From the NCBI RefSeq assembly GCF_932526225.1, contig NC_064039.1:14340139-14404138 (forward strand): a stretch of 64,000 nucleotides of DNA, given 5' to 3'. Under the pieces are notes generated by a model, which worked only from the letters and a program-made list of their open reading frames with translations, had not been told where the DNA came from and made no database searches. Source of the DNA: Nematostella vectensis. Its lineage: Eukaryota > Cnidaria > Anthozoa > Actiniaria > Edwardsiidae. Made by a program: the position numbers and the translations under genes. Shown here in pieces: positions 1 through 15,100 of the stretch (the stretch's first letter is position 1; each line of letters starts with the position of its first letter).

Positions 1-61
1 ATCGGGATCAACAATCAATCTTTAGAAATACATTTTTTCCTTATTGTTGCACTCTCTTCAG

Positions 62-130
62 ATTTCTAGACTACAATGATCTTACCGTTGTACCAGATGG
101 ACTGAAAGCCCTGTCCAGACTACAGCACTT
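62..130 (+). CDS. LGR: LGR LRR exon whose donor starts a tandem repeat
   Basis: The acceptor TTCAG precedes an exon encoding FLDYNDLTVVPDGLKALSRL and ending CAC TT before GTAAGTATG. The 69-nt length and phase-2 boundaries match the other LRR exons. The last ~20 exonic bases and the donor are repeated in 42-bp units immediately downstream. Reading through the donor meets TAA at the second codon, so retention would truncate the protein. Confidence 0.85.
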
Positions 131-3100
131 GTAAGTATGAGAACTCAAAGCTTTGTCCAAACTACAGCACTTGTAAGTATGAAAACTCAAAGCTTTGTCC
201 AGATTATAGCACTTGAAAGTGTGAGCACTCAAAGCTCTGTCCGGACTACAGCACCAGTTAGTGTGAGCGCTCGAAACTCTGTCCAGATTATAGCACCTGT
301 AAGTATGAGAACTCAAAGCTCTGTCCGGACTACATCACTCGTTAGTATGATAACTCCAAGCTCTGTCCAGATTAAAGCATCAGTAAGTGAGAGAACTTAA
401 AACTTGGTGCAGACTACATCATGTGTAGTGTTACCAGACTGTACTCATATCGCGTCAATCATCTAATTGTCAATTTTTGTTTCAGAAATTTGAACTTTAA
501 CAGAATATCAAAAGTCCCTCGAAATGCATTCAACAAGCTTCGTCTTCTTGTAGAGTTGTAAGTCAAATTTGGGGCATGATACAATTGCTTATGTGTTACT
601 CTGTCATTTAATCCAAAGTCCTTTTGAAAAATTTATGTTCTGTTATGATGAGTACACAGTTTTCCAAGTAATTATTTAAAAAAAGTTTTTAAAAATCCCT
701 AGGATATTCATCGATGGGGAAACACTTTTTTTTGGCGGATATTATACACGCCTCATACACCCCTATCTTCGCGCCGTTTACATCGTTCTGTACCCCTATC
801 TACGTGTCGTTTACATTGTTCTGCACCCCTATCTACGTGTCGTTTACATTGTTCTGCACCCCTATCTACGCGCCGTTTACATTGTTCTGCACACCTATCT
901 TCGCGCCGTTGACATTGTTCTGCACCCCTATCTACGCGCCGTTTACATTGTTCTGCACCCCTATCTACGTGTCGTTTACATTGTTCTGCACCCCTATCTA
1001 CGTGTCGTTTACATCGTTCTGCACTCCTATCTACGCGCCGTTTACATTGTTCTGCACCCATATCTACATGTCGTTTACATTGTTCTGCACCCCTATCTAC
1101 GTGTCGTTTACATCGTTCTGCACCCCTATCGACGTGTCGTTTACATCGTTCTGCACCCCTATCTACGTGTCGTTTACATCGTTCTGCATCCCTATCTACG
1201 TGTCGTTTACATCGTTCTGCACCCCTATCTACGTGTCGTTTACATCATTCTGCACCCCTATCTACGTGTCGTTTACATCGTTTTGCATCCCTATCTACGT
1301 GTCGTTTACATCGTTCTGCACCCCTATCTACGTGTCGTTTACATCGTTCTGCATCCCTATCTACGTGTCGTTTACATCGTTCTGCACCCCTATCTACGTG
1401 TCGTTTACATCATTCTGCACCCCTATCTACGTGTCGTTAACATTGTTCTGCACCCCTATCTACGTGTCGTTTACATTGTTCTGTACCCCTATCTATGTGT
1501 CGTTTACATTGTTCTGCACCCCTATCTACGTGTCGTTTACATTGTTCTGCACCCCTATCTACGTGCCGTTTACATTGTTCTGTACCCCTATCTACGTGTC
1601 GTTTACATCATTCTGCACCCCTATCTACGTGTCGTTTACATCATTCTGCACCCCTATCTACGTGTCGTTTACATCGTTCTGCACCCCTATCTACGCGCCG
1701 TTTACATCGTTCTGCACCCCTATCTACGTGTCGTTTACATTGTTCTGTACCCCTATCTATGTGTCGTTTACATTGTTCTGCACCCCTATCTACGTGTCGT
1801 TTACATTGTTCTGCATCCCTATCTACGTGCCGTTTACATTGTTCTGTACCCCTATCTACGTGTCGTTTACATCGTTCTGCACCCCTATCTACGTGTCGTT
1901 TACATCGTTCTGCACCCCTATCTACGCGCCGTTTACATTGTTCTGCACCCCTATCTACGTGTCGTTTACATTGTTCTGCACCCCTATCTACGCGCCGTTT
2001 ACATTGTTCTGCACCCCTATCTACGCGCCGTTTACATTGTTCTGCACCCCTATCTACGCGCCGTTTACATTGTTCTGAACCCCTATCTACGTGTCGTTTA
2101 CATTGTTCTGCACCCCTATCTACGTGTCGTTTACATCGTTCTGCACCCCTAGCTAAGCGCCGTTTACATCGTTCTGCACCCCTATCTACGTGTCGTTTAC
2201 ACCGTTCTGCACCCCTATCTACGCGCCGTTTACATCGTTCTGCACCCCTATCTACGCGCCGTTTACATTGTTCTGCACCCCTATCTACGCGCCGTTTACA
2301 TTGTTCTGAACCCCTATCTACGTGTCGTTTACATTGTTCTGCACCCCTATCTACGTGTCGTTTACATCGTTCTGCACCCCTAGCTAAGCGTCGTTTACAT
2401 CGTTCTGCACCCCTATCTACGTGTCGTTTACATTGTTCTGCACCCCTATCTACGCGCCGTTTACATCGTTCTGCACCCCTATCTACGCGCCGTTTACATT
2501 GTTCTGCACCCCTATCTACGCGCCGTTTACATTGTTCTGCACCCCTATCTACGCGCCGTTTACATCGTTCTGCACCCCTATCTACGCGCCGTTTACATTG
2601 TTCTGCACCCCTATCTACGTGTCGTTTACATCGTTCTGCACCCCTATCTACGTGTCGTTTACATCGTTCTGCACCCCTCCCTATCTACGTGTCGTTTACA
2701 TTGTTCTGCACCCCTATCTACGTGTCGTTTACATCGTTCTGCACCCCTCCCTATCTACGTGTCGTTTACATTGTTCTGCACCCCTATCTACGTGTCGTTT
2801 ACATCGTTCTGCACCCCTCCCTATCTACGTGTCGTTTACATCGTTCTGCATCCCTATCTACGTGTCGTTTACATCGTTCTGTACCCCTATCTACGCGCCG
2901 TTTACATTGTTCTGCACACCTATCTACGCGCCGTTTACATTGTTCTGCACCCCTATCTACGCGCCGTTTACATTGTTCTGCACCCCTATCTACGTGTCGT
3001 TTACATCGTTCTGCACCCCTATCTACGTGTCGTTTACATTGTTCTGCACCCCTATCTACGTGTCGTTTACATCGTTCTGCACCCCTATCTACGTGTCGTT

Positions 3101-6100
3101 TACATCGTTCTGCACCCCTATCTACGCGCCGTTTACATTGTTCTGCACCCCTATTTACGTGTCGTTAACATTGTTCTGCACCCCTATCTACGCGCCGTTT
3201 ACATCGTTCTGCACCCCTATCTACGTGTCGTTTACATCGTTCTGCACCCCTATCTACGTGTCGTTAACATTGTTCTGCACCCCTATCTACGCGCCGTTTA
3301 CATCGTTCTGTACCCCTATCTACGTGTCGTTTACATCGTTCTGCACCCCTATCTACGTGTCGTTTACATCGTTCTGCACCCCTATCTACGCGCCGTTTAC
3401 ATCGTTCTGCACCCCTATCTACGTGTCGTTTACATCGTTCTGCACCCCTAGCTACGTGCCGTTAACATTGTTCTGCACCCCTATCTACGCGCCGTTTACA
3501 TTGTTCTGCACCCCTATCTACGTGTCGTTTACATCGTTCTGCACCCCTATCTACGCGCCGTTTACATTGTTCTGCACACCTATCTACGTGTCGTTTACAT
3601 TGTTCTGCACCCCTATCTACGTGTCGTTTACATTGTTCTGCACCCCTATCTACGTGTCGTTTACATTGTTCTGCACCCCTATCTACGTGTCGTTTACATC
3701 GTTCTGCACCCCTATCTACGTGTCGTTTACATCGTTCTGCACCCCTAGCTAAGCGCCGTTTACATTGTTCTGCACACCTATCTACGTGTCGTTTACATTG
3801 TTCTGCACCCCTATCTACGTGTCGTTTACATCGTTCTGCACCCCTATCTACGCGCCGTTTACATTGTTCTGCACCCCTATCTACGCGCCGTTTACATTGT
3901 TCTGAACCCCTATCTACGTGTCGTTTACATTGTTCTGCACCCCTATCTACGTGTCGTTTACATCGTTCTGCACCCCTAGCTAAGCGCCGTTTACATCGTT
4001 CTGCACCCCTATCTACGTGTCGTTTACACCGTTCTGCACCCCTATCTACGCGCCGTTTACATCGTTCTGCACCCCTATCTACGCGCCGTTTACATTGTTC
4101 TGCACCCCTATCTACGCGCCGTTTACATTGTTCTGAACCCCTATCTACGTGTCGTTTACATTGTTCTGCACCCCTATCTACGTGTCGTTTACATCGTTCT
4201 GCACCCCTAGCTAAGCGTCGTTTACATCGTTCTGCACCCCTATCTACGTGTCGTTTACATTGTTCTGCACCCCTATCTACGCGCCGTTTACATCGTTCTG
4301 CACCCCTATCTACGCGCCGTTTACATTGTTCTGCACCCCTATCTACGCGCCGTTTACATTGTTCTGCACCCCTATCTACGCGCCGTTTACATCGTTCTGC
4401 ACCCCTATCTACGCGCCGTTTACATTGTTCTGCACCCCTATCTACGTGTCGTTTACATCGTTCTGCACCCCTATCTACGTGTCGTTTACATCGTTCTGCA
4501 CCCCTCCCTATCTACGTGTCGTTTACATTGTTCTGCACCCCTATCTACGTGTCGTTTACATCGTTCTGCACCCCTCCCTATCTACGTGTCGTTTACATTG
4601 TTCTGCACCCCTATCTACGTGTCGTTTACATCGTTCTGCACCCCTCCCTATCTACGTGTCGTTTACATCGTTCTGCATCCCTATCTACGTGTCGTTTACA
4701 TCGTTCTGTACCCCTATCTACGCGCCGTTTACATTGTTCTGCACACCTATCTACGCGCCGTTTACATTGTTCTGCACCCCTATCTACGTGCCGTTTACAT
4801 TGTTCTGCACCCCTATCTACGTGTCGTTTACATCGTTCTGCACCCCTATCTACGTGTCGTTTACATTGTTCTGCACCCCTATCTACGCGCCGTTTACATC
4901 GTTCTGCACCCCTATCTACGTGTCGTTTACATCGTTCTGCACCCCTATCTACGTGTCGTTAACATTGTTCTGCACCCCTATCTACGCGCCGTTTACATCG
5001 TTCTGTACCCCTATCTACGTGTCGTTTACATCGTTCTGCACCCCTATCTACGTGTCGTTTACATCGTTCTTCACCCCTATCTACGCGCCGTTTACATCGT
5101 TCTGCACCCCTATCTACGTGTCGTTTACATCGTTCTGCACCCCTAGCTACGTGCCGTTAACATTGTTCTGCACCCCTATCTACGCGCCGTTTACATTGTT
5201 CTGCACCCCTATCTACGTGTCGTTTACATCGTTCTGCACCCCTATCTACGCGCCGTTTACATCGTTCTGCACCCCTATCTACATGTCGTTTACATTGTTC
5301 TGCACCCCTATCTACGCGCCGTTTACATTGTTCTGCACCCCTATCTAAGCGCCGTTTACATCGTTCTGCACCCCTATCTACGTGTCGTTTACATTGTTCT
5401 GCACCCCTATCTACATGTCGTTTACATCGTTCTGCACCCCTATCTACGCGCCGTTTACATTGTTCTGCACCCCTATCTAAGCGCCGTTTACATCGTTCTG
5501 CACCCCTATCTACGTGTCGTTTACATTGTTCTGCACCCCTATCTACATGTCGTTTACATCGTTCTGCACCCCTATCTACATGTCGTTTACATTGTTCTGC
5601 ACCCCTATCTACATGTCGTTTACATCGTTCTGCACCCCTATCTACGTGTCGTTTACATCGTTCTGCACCCCTATCTACATGTCGTTTACATCGTTCTTCA
5701 CCCCTATCTACGTGTCGTTTACATCGTTCTGCACCCCTATCTACGTGTCGTTTACATCGTTCTGCACCCCTATCTACATGTCGTTTACATCGTTCTTCAC
5801 CCCTATCTACGTGTCGTTTACATCGTTCTGCATCCCTATCTACGTGTCGTTTACATCGTTCTGCACCCCTATCTACATGTCGTTTACATTGTTCTGCACC
5901 CCTATCTACGCGCCGTTTACATTGTTCTGCACCCCTATCTAAGCGCCGTTTACATCGTTCTGCACCCCTATCTACGTGTCGTTTACATTGTTCTGCACCC
6001 CTATCTACGTGTCGTTTAAATCGTTCTGCACCCCTATCTACATGTCGTTTACATTGTTCTGCACCCCTATCTACGCGCCGTTTACATTGTTCTGCACCCC

Positions 6101-9100
6101 TATCTAAGCGCCGTTTACATCGTTCTGCACCCCTATCTACGTGTCGTTTACATTGTTCTGCACCCCTATCTACGTGTCGTTTACATCGTTCTGCACCCCT
6201 ATCTACGTGTCGTTTACATTGTTCTGCACCCCTATCTACGTGTCGTTTACATTGTTCTGCACCCCTATCTACGTGTCGTTTACATTGTTCTGCACCCCTA
6301 TCTACATGTCGTTTACATCGTTCTGCACCCCTATCTACATGTCGTTTACATTGTTCTGCACCTCTATCTACGCGCCGTTTACATTGTTCTGCACCCCTAT
6401 CTAAGCGCCGTTTACATCGTTCTGCACCCCTATCTACGTGTCGTTTACATTGTTCTGCACCCCTATCTACGTGTCGTTTACATTGTTCTGCACCCCTATC
6501 TACGCGCCGTTTACATTGTTCTGCACCCCTATCTACGTGTCGTTTACATCGTTCTGCACCCCTATCTACGCGCCGTTTACATTGTTCTGCACCCCTATCT
6601 ACGTGTCGTTTACATCGTTCTGCACCCCTATCTACATGTCGTTTACATCGTTCTGCATCCCTATCTACGTGTCGTTTACATCGTTCTGCACCCCTATCTA
6701 CGTGTCGTTTACATCGTTCTGCACCCCTATCTACGTGTCGTTTACATGGTTCTGCACCCCTATCTACGTGTCGTTTACATCGTTCTGCACCCCTATCTAC
6801 GCGCCGTTTACATTGTTCTGCACCCCTATCTACGTGTCGTTTACATCGTTCTGCACCCCTATCTACGCGCCGTTTACATTGTTCTGCACCCCTATCTACG
6901 TGCCGTTTACATTGTTCTGCACCCCTATCTACGCGCCGTTTACATCGTTCTGCACCCCTATCTACGTGTCGTTTACATCGTTCTGCACCCCTATCTACGC
7001 GCCGTTTACATCGTTCTGCACCCCTATCTACATGTCGTTTACATCGTTCTGCACCCCTATCTACATGTCGTTTACATTGTTCTGCACCCCTATCTACGCG
7101 CCGTTTACATTGTTCTGCACCCCTATCTAAGCGCCGTTTACATCGTTCTGCACCCCTATCTACGTGTCGTTTACATCGTTCTGCACCCCTATCTACGTGT
7201 CGTTTACATCGTTCTGCACCCCTATCTACGTGTCGTTTAAATCGTTCTGCACCCCTATCTACATGGCGTTTACATCGTTCTGCACCCCTATCTACGTGTC
7301 GTTTACATCGTTCTGCACCCCTATCTACGTGTCGTTTACATTGTTCTGCACCCCTATCTACGTGTCGTTTACATTGTTCTGCACCCCTATCTACGCGCCG
7401 TTTACATCGTTCTGCACCCCTATCTACGTGTCGTTTACATCGTTCTGCACCCCTATCTACGTGTCGTTTACATTGTTCTGCACCCCTCCCTATCTACGTG
7501 TCGTTTACATTGTTCTGCACCCCTATCTACGTGTCGTTTACATCGTTCTGCACCCCTATCTACGTGTCGTTTACATCGTTCTGCACCCCTATCTACGCGC
7601 CGTTTACATTGTTCTGCACCCCTATCTACGTGTCGTTTACATCGTTCTGTACCCCTATCTACGTGTCGTTTACATCGTTCTGCACCCCTATCTACATGTC
7701 GTTTACATCGTTCTGCACCCCTAGGTACGCGCCGTTTACATCGTTCTGCACCCCTATCTACGCGCCGTTTACATTGTTCTTCACCCCTATCTACGTGTCG
7801 TTTACATTGTTCTGCACCCCTATCTACGTGTCGTTTACATCGTTCTGCACCCCTATCTACGTGTCGTTTACATTGTTCTGCACCCCTATCTACGCGCCGT
7901 TTACATTGTTCTGCACCCCTATCTACGCGCCGTTTACATTGTTCTGCACCCCTATCTACGCGCCGTTTACATCGTTCTGCACCCCTATCTACGCGCCGTT
8001 TACATCGTTCTGCACCCCTATCTACGCGCCGTTTACATTGTTCTGCACCCCTATCTACGCGCCGTTTACATCGTTCTGCACCCCTATCTACGCGCCGTTT
8101 ACATTGTTCTGCACCCCTATCTACGTGTCGTTTACATTGTTCTGCACCCCTATCTACGTGCCGTTTACATTGTTCTGCACCCCTATCTACGTGTCGTTCA
8201 CATTGTTCTGCACCCCTATCTACGCGCCGTTTACATCGTTCTGCACCCCTATCTACGCGCCGTTTACATCGTTCTGCACCCCTATCTACGTGTCGTTTAC
8301 ATCGTTCTGCACCCCTATCTACGTGTCGTTTACATTGTTCTGCACCCCTATCTACGTGTCGTTTACATCGTTCTGCACCCCTCCCTATCTACGTGTCGTT
8401 TACATTGTTCTGCACCCCTATCTACGTGTCGTTTACATCGTTCTGCATCCCTATCTACGTGTCGTTTACATCGTTCTGTACCCCTATCTACGCGCCGTTT
8501 ACATTGTTCTGCACACCTATCTACGCGCCGTTTACATTGTTCTGCACCCCTATCTACGTGTCGTTTACATTGTTCTGCACCCCTATCTACGTGTCGTTTA
8601 CATCGTTCTGCACCCCTATCTACGTGTCGTTAACATTGTTCTGCACCCCTATCTACGCGCCGTTTACATCGTTCTGCACCCCTATCTACGTGTCGTTTAC
8701 ATCGTTCTGCACCCCTATCTACGCGCCGTTTACATCGTTCTGCACCCCTATCTACGTGTCGTTTACATTGTTCTGCACCCCTATCTACGTGTCGTTAACA
8801 TTGTTCTGCACCCCTATCTTCGCGCCGTTTACATCGTTCTGTACCCCTATCTACGTGTCGTTTACATTGTTCTGCACCCCTATCTACGTGTCGTTTACAT
8901 CGTTCTGCACCCCTATCTACGTGTCGTTTACATCGTTCTGCACCCCTATCTACGCGCCGTTTACATTGTTCTGCACCCGTATCTACGTGTCGTTTACATT
9001 GTTCTGCACCCCTAGGTACGCGCCGTTTACATCGTTCTGTACCCCTATCTACGTGTCGTTTACATCGTTCTGCACCCCTATCTACATGTCGTTTACATCG

Positions 9101-12100
9101 TTCTGCACCCCTAGCTACGTGCCGTTAACATTGTTCTGCACCCGCCGTTTATATTGTTCTTCTTGGAGTCGTTGAGCCAGATAAATGAGCAAATGTTTGA
9201 GCTAACATCCTCCAAATGATTTGATAGGAAAATCGCGTCCAATGCAATGGTGCAAATCGAGGAAGATGCCTTCGCCGGTCTTCACTATCTGGTTCAGCTG
9301 TAAGTCTGGTTAAAGAACCCTTGTCAGCCACATCTTCGTCATTGTTTTCATCCTAAATTGGAAGACAAATTCTTTGGAGAAATTTCTAAATATCCATTTA
9401 AACACAATGTTTAATACGTTGCCAATTTCTATCTTAAACATTGCAATATATTTTCCGAATCAGTCGTTGGAAATGGATGCTTTTTCACACTTGGTATGTC
9501 GCTTAAATGCCAAAAGCGTGGCTGGCAGAGCTACTATGATTAATTTAAATAGAGGAATGTAAAAAGAATTGGTGTTGATATAAGTAGCATTCCCTCACCG
9601 CCTTTCTGGAAAGAAAATAGAAGATTGTAAGCGACTCAACACGGCTTGTTATCAACTAATTCAAAATAATTGAACTCATTCTTAGTAATTTGCCAGTATG
9701 CTTATACTAGTCCACTTAGTCCACATAACAATTGTGTAAATCCAAAGGGAACTTAGCATAAGGGAGCTTGTAGCGAAGACATCTCCGGACAAGGTTGGGG
9801 CACGGCTGGAGCTATCTTGTTTTAACAGCTTTGCATCATTTTACAGGAATCTTCGCGGTAACAAACTGAAGTCAATACCAACATCAGCCATTAACGATCT
9901 GATGAGACTTCAACAGCTGTAAGTATACCAGCAAAAACATTTCAAATTAAACCAGATAAAAGCGACTGGATATCAGTTTCTTAAAACCACCCGTTTTGAA
10001 TCAATTCAGTTCAGGAATACATGACAGATATTTGATGAAAGAAGTGGTGTGCATTCCGCGCCATTCGTTAAATCGTCGGGGAAGACTCGTTACTATCCGA
10101 AAGCAACTCTGAGCTTGTGAATCGACTCCATTTTCTCTCCCAACTTTAGTCCCGTAGCACGGGGAGAGGGATGTCTTTTTATACTTTCTTGGTACTTTCA
10201 AACTGCCTCTGTTCTCTTCTTATTTGGCCCTCAATTGTTTGTCATGTCCGAATACCCCTTCCCCCTCATACATTCCGAACTGTGGCTCTGCAACATTGTT
10301 AAAAGCAGGCACGTTATGTTATCCGCAGTGAGCTCGACGGGAATCCAATTCGAGTCATCAAAGACCACGCGTTCAAGGGCCTCTCTCGCCTGACTGAGAT
10401 GTGAGTTCAATACCCAATGGAGAATTTCAGTTTTGTAGTAATGACCTAAGGTTTACCGTGAAACTTAAATGTTAACCTTGCATTCCTAGAGCCCTTGGAT
10501 GGGAAAAACTTGAAGAGGTTTACCACAATGCGTTTACAGAACTTCCGCTACTTCGACGACTGTAAGTATTGGCGGCTACTGGTCTCAAAAGTGTTGGTTC
10601 AACTAGTGTGACGTGTGATTTCGTAGGCTATGGAACCCTATGCAAGTGAGATATTCGTTTCAGTAGAAATCAGAATCCTTTTGAATCACGGTGAATATCC
10701 ATCATCATCCCACAATGAAAAGTGCTAAATCATATTTCTAACATATGAAAAAATGCATATTTTTCAGAACGGTAAGAGCTTTACATTTCCATAACAATAA
10801 AACAACATCAATGTCAAGTCGGACAAACGGACTTAAATAAACCTTTAAAATTATATACTATTTTCATTAATCTCTGAACATTTTTTAAAAATTTCAGACC
10901 TCTTGGAAATGTCAAATTAAAGCATTTTCCCAATCTAACGGGTACTCACTCCTTGCAAATACTGTAAGTACCATCTAGGAACATGTATATATTTTCTTTA
11001 TTAAAATAAAGGCTTTTAAATTAAAACTTTTGATTTTACAGGACACTAGAATCAAACTACATTGAATATCTACCTAGAAATTTCTGCGGCATGTTTCCGA
11101 AGCTGTACGATTTGTGAGTACTAGTCTTATATTTTCATTATTATTATAATATTATACCTATTTTACCTGGTATATTTTTATACCTGTTCCCAAGTAAAAG
11201 TATTACTCTTTGTTTTGTAGTAACGCCAACATGAACAAGATTAAACGCATACCAGACATGTCGGGCTGCAAGTCGATGGAGCTTTTGTGAGTAAAAACTT
11301 CGTCTGTGGTTCGATCTATGCCAGCGACCATATAGCCGTAGAAGGCCTCGAATTATTTGGGGGGGGGGAGGGGAGGGGAACTTGATAAAAAAAAAACATT
11401 AAGGAAACATTGTGGAGGAGGGCGGGGCATAGTCACGCCCCAACTGTTCATTTCCTGCTACGGCCTGCTATGGACCTGGTGACACAATCCCCACAGCGCA
11501 GAGTTGCTTTTCATATACACGATATTTCAGCTGGCTACCTGCAGGCTTCTAACTGCTGTCGACGTAGCAAACCGACGCCTGCAGACAGGATAGAGGCTGT
11601 CCAGTGGTTTTCTTTCTACGTTTTCGTCAGTATCATGGGCGTGGCACAATGGTGTCATTTTAATATCAAAGACATGCGTCTTTAGATCTGTAATTGGGAT
11701 ATTTAAGATGAAGTAGGATGACTGAGAAACATATTTTTTACTCTAAGTGCTAAAGTCCAAACTATTTTTTATACTAAAAAACCTACACTTAAACTCAGAG
11801 AGACTAAAGTTTACCGAACTGTATTTTATCAATAGCAAACACAGACTAGATGTGTTTTTGCGTGCAAGCGTTTACTTACTCGATAGACCGTAAAAAGTTT
11901 CACGTCGCGGTTTGGTGAAGAACGGTTGAAATCTGTCGGACAGGATTTTCATATGAAGCTTTGGAATTCATATTATTTTGTTTTTCATTTACCGTTGCTC
12001 CTTTTATTTTACAGGAAGCTGGTCCATAACCAGATATCATCCATTGGGTCTTCGTTGCAAGGAATGGCTCGACTCAAAGACCTGTAAGTAAGACAAAAAA

Positions 12101-15100
12101 AATCAATTTTTGTATTCACCTGTGATTATTATTTATCTGTTTTTATGGAAGAAAAAACTGTTTTTGCTTTTTCACGAGGACCTTTCATATTAGAACCTTG
12201 TGAGTTTTTTAACATGTTCTTAAAGTTTGGGGGTAGTAAGATCCATAATTTCTGTCTAGTCTCTTAAATTACCACGCTCTTACCCGAGGGTTGGTATTTT
12301 AGGGGAAAAAATGAAACCCTATCAAATGCCAAAGCCGTAGCAGGCCTAGAAATATCGGAGGGCACGATACAGAAACATTAAGATTTTGGGCACAGCCACG
12401 CCCCTACTGGTCATAATTTTTGAAAATATAGGGGGGGGGCATGTGCCCCCAGTGCCCCACCCCCTGTTAGGCCCTGAATGCCGCTGATTGGTAGTTGTTG
12501 CTGTCATAGCACCCTTGAGGGAAACCGCATCACTGAGGTTAACGACAACACGTTCAAGGGCGTAAAAAGTCTGGAGACACTGTGAGTAAAAGACTAACAG
12601 TCAAATAAAGGTCATCAAAGGATAAATAGTTTTCTTTCTTTTTTTATTAATTAATTTTTGTATCTCTATATTTAGTGATTTGGCGAAAAATCAAATCAAA
12701 CATATTTCCAAGAATGCATTTTCTCACTTCGAGAGACTTCAGACATTGTAAGTATGAACAGTAGCTTCGTTAACAGAACAGGGTTACGATTCACTTTCTC
12801 TATAAAAAAGAACCAGATTTATACACCTCTGTTGATCTGGGTTCCCACTTGAGTAACACGCCTATTTCCTGCCGCTGAAAATGAATACAAATGATGTTTA
12901 CATTTCAGTAACAACCTAAATAAACTTGAATCACTGTGAAATTTGATCTACTTCGATTTTTTGAAAAATATGAAATAAACGCGTTAAGCGCGTTGGATCC
13001 AGGATGAGAGGATGTCTCGCTTGAACAGAAAAGCTCATGCCACTTAAATATCGCAAGCTATCCGCCTTTTTTTCCCTTTCCCTGAGTCTTAAGTGAAAAT
13101 TAATTAATTTTCATTGATTGAAATATCAAAAATTATTAAAATATTGAAAATACTGCGTTTTTAAACTCTGACTCCTGGCATCCCCTTGCGTGACAGGGAC
13201 TTGAGTGAGAACCTCTTTGTCCGGCTGCCGTCGGCTGGTATGCAGCAGATCAGGCGCCTGTACCTGCGGGGGAACCGTCATCTCAAAGAGCTGTCGGTCC
13301 AGGACCTCCCTCGTGTACACACCGTGGTGGCAGCGTACCCGTACCACTGCTGCGGCTTCCGCAAGAAAGTCAACAACCGCAAGATAACAGGTGGGTCATA
13401 GTAAAGAAAGCTCACAGGGTGCACAGGTGAGGAGGAATTGTATAGGAGGGAGCACAGAGAAAAGGCTCACGCATAGGCTTTACACGAACGCACAAACATC
13501 GAGTTGAGATACGGCAAACACAAGAAGGACACTACCGGAGGCGGCCGAGGCGGAGGTGTCACGCAGGATTAGTCACACATGTAGTGAAGACATATTTAGC
13601 ATCTAGAAATTATATACTGATCGGCTGTCAGCATATTGAAGTCCACGGGACAACTAAAAGCATTTTGTTTAGCTAACCTATCGCGTTTGACAGGGGAATC
13701 TAAAACGCTCGCATGGAAATTGCTTAGACAAGCAGTTCCTATTTTTAGTAGATTGACCTTTTGCTCGGAGAACTTATGGGCGTACCGCGTCCCTTTTCAA
13801 GTGGTACTGGAGAACAGAGTTTTGAGCATTTGTTTTAGTCCTGTATCCGTTAACAACATAAGCAAAGTTAAATCTGAGTTCACAAAGGGTTTATCCTAAG
13901 TAAGCTTCAGACCTAGCAGTCGATGAAATTAGGTTTAAGTACATTTTTAAGATTTTAAGTGCAAAAATGATTGGAATCTTGTCAATCATTATATTCATGT
14001 GTGTAGCTTGCCATGCGCACTAGCAGTGTAACAAATTAGTGTGTGACATTGGTAGTCGTAGCAATATTGTAAACATTACGTAAGTCACGGTAGCCCAAGG
14101 GTAACCGACTGGCACACCCACGTAGGAAGGTCGTCCCTTGTACACCCATTGGTTAAACCCTTATCCAAACAGTGCTAAAAGCCCTTCGGGATGTCAGTGT
14201 CAGTTATCCTAAAGGACATGCCGTCTTAGTAGCATATAAATATGGGTGCGTACCGAAGCCCCAACTCCCTTTAGACTCTTAAGAACTTGAAGAGACACCT
14301 GCAAGACTCTCTCCCACTAACACTTAAGACACAAAGGACTTGAAGAGACGCACATGTGAAAATACTTGTAGACACCAGATCTTGTAAAGACTTTGTAACA
14401 GCGAACAAGTAAAAAACCGGTACCTCCCCCAGCCAAGCGGGTCATAGTCGTTATGTCACAAGTGGTCAGAGAGAGTCATAGCCGCTTGTTACATGTGATT
14501 AGAGAACCCAAAAGTATAGCTGTTACAGAGGACTTACAAACTTATTGGTGGGACACGCACGCAAATACATACAGTTGGTACAGTAAAAAAGTAAAATTGC
14601 CCACGAGCATAAATGAAGTTCTGCATATGTTAATACTTGTCCCATTGACTAACCGCTACCCTGTCATGCTTTTCTCTCTAAGGTAATGGCGAGGCTGTGG
14701 TATCTGAGGGAGCATGGTACTGGACTAAAGAGCACGAATATCTTCGCTTAGACCGTCCAGGAAACAGTTCTTTGACTTTAGACGACGATGATCTCTCGGA
14801 GTTTGGTTCCGGCAAGGTTGACGCCGCTCTTGGCCTAGACACCGAGTTCTCCGGCAACGGGTCTGAGCCCGCAGTCTACAACTCCACCATTGTTGGGTCA
14901 GCAGATAGTATCCTTGGTGAGCTGGATGATTGGCAGCGCGAGGTGAATTGCACGCCTTTGCCAGATCCGTTTTTCCCGTGTGAGGATCTGATGGGGTCGT
15001 GGTTACTGCGCATGGGCGTTTGGATTGTGTTTATGCTTGCGTTACTCGGGAACGTCACGGTGATTATCGTGATTCTGGTCTCCAAGACCAAGATGGACGT

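Noticed and set aside
714-9175. Many long open frames of repeated CTPIYVSFTLF-, HPYLRVVYIVL- and STCRLHCSAPL-type peptides
   Set aside because: They come from a 33-bp repeat with no stop in any forward frame. The stretch lies inside an LGR intron and shows no coding constraint.
11410-11685. 91-codon frame in an LGR intron
   Set aside because: Overlaps a degenerate repeat and has no family resemblance.
13636-13899. 87-codon frame in an LGR intron
   Set aside because: No recognisable domain and no splice context; probably chance.
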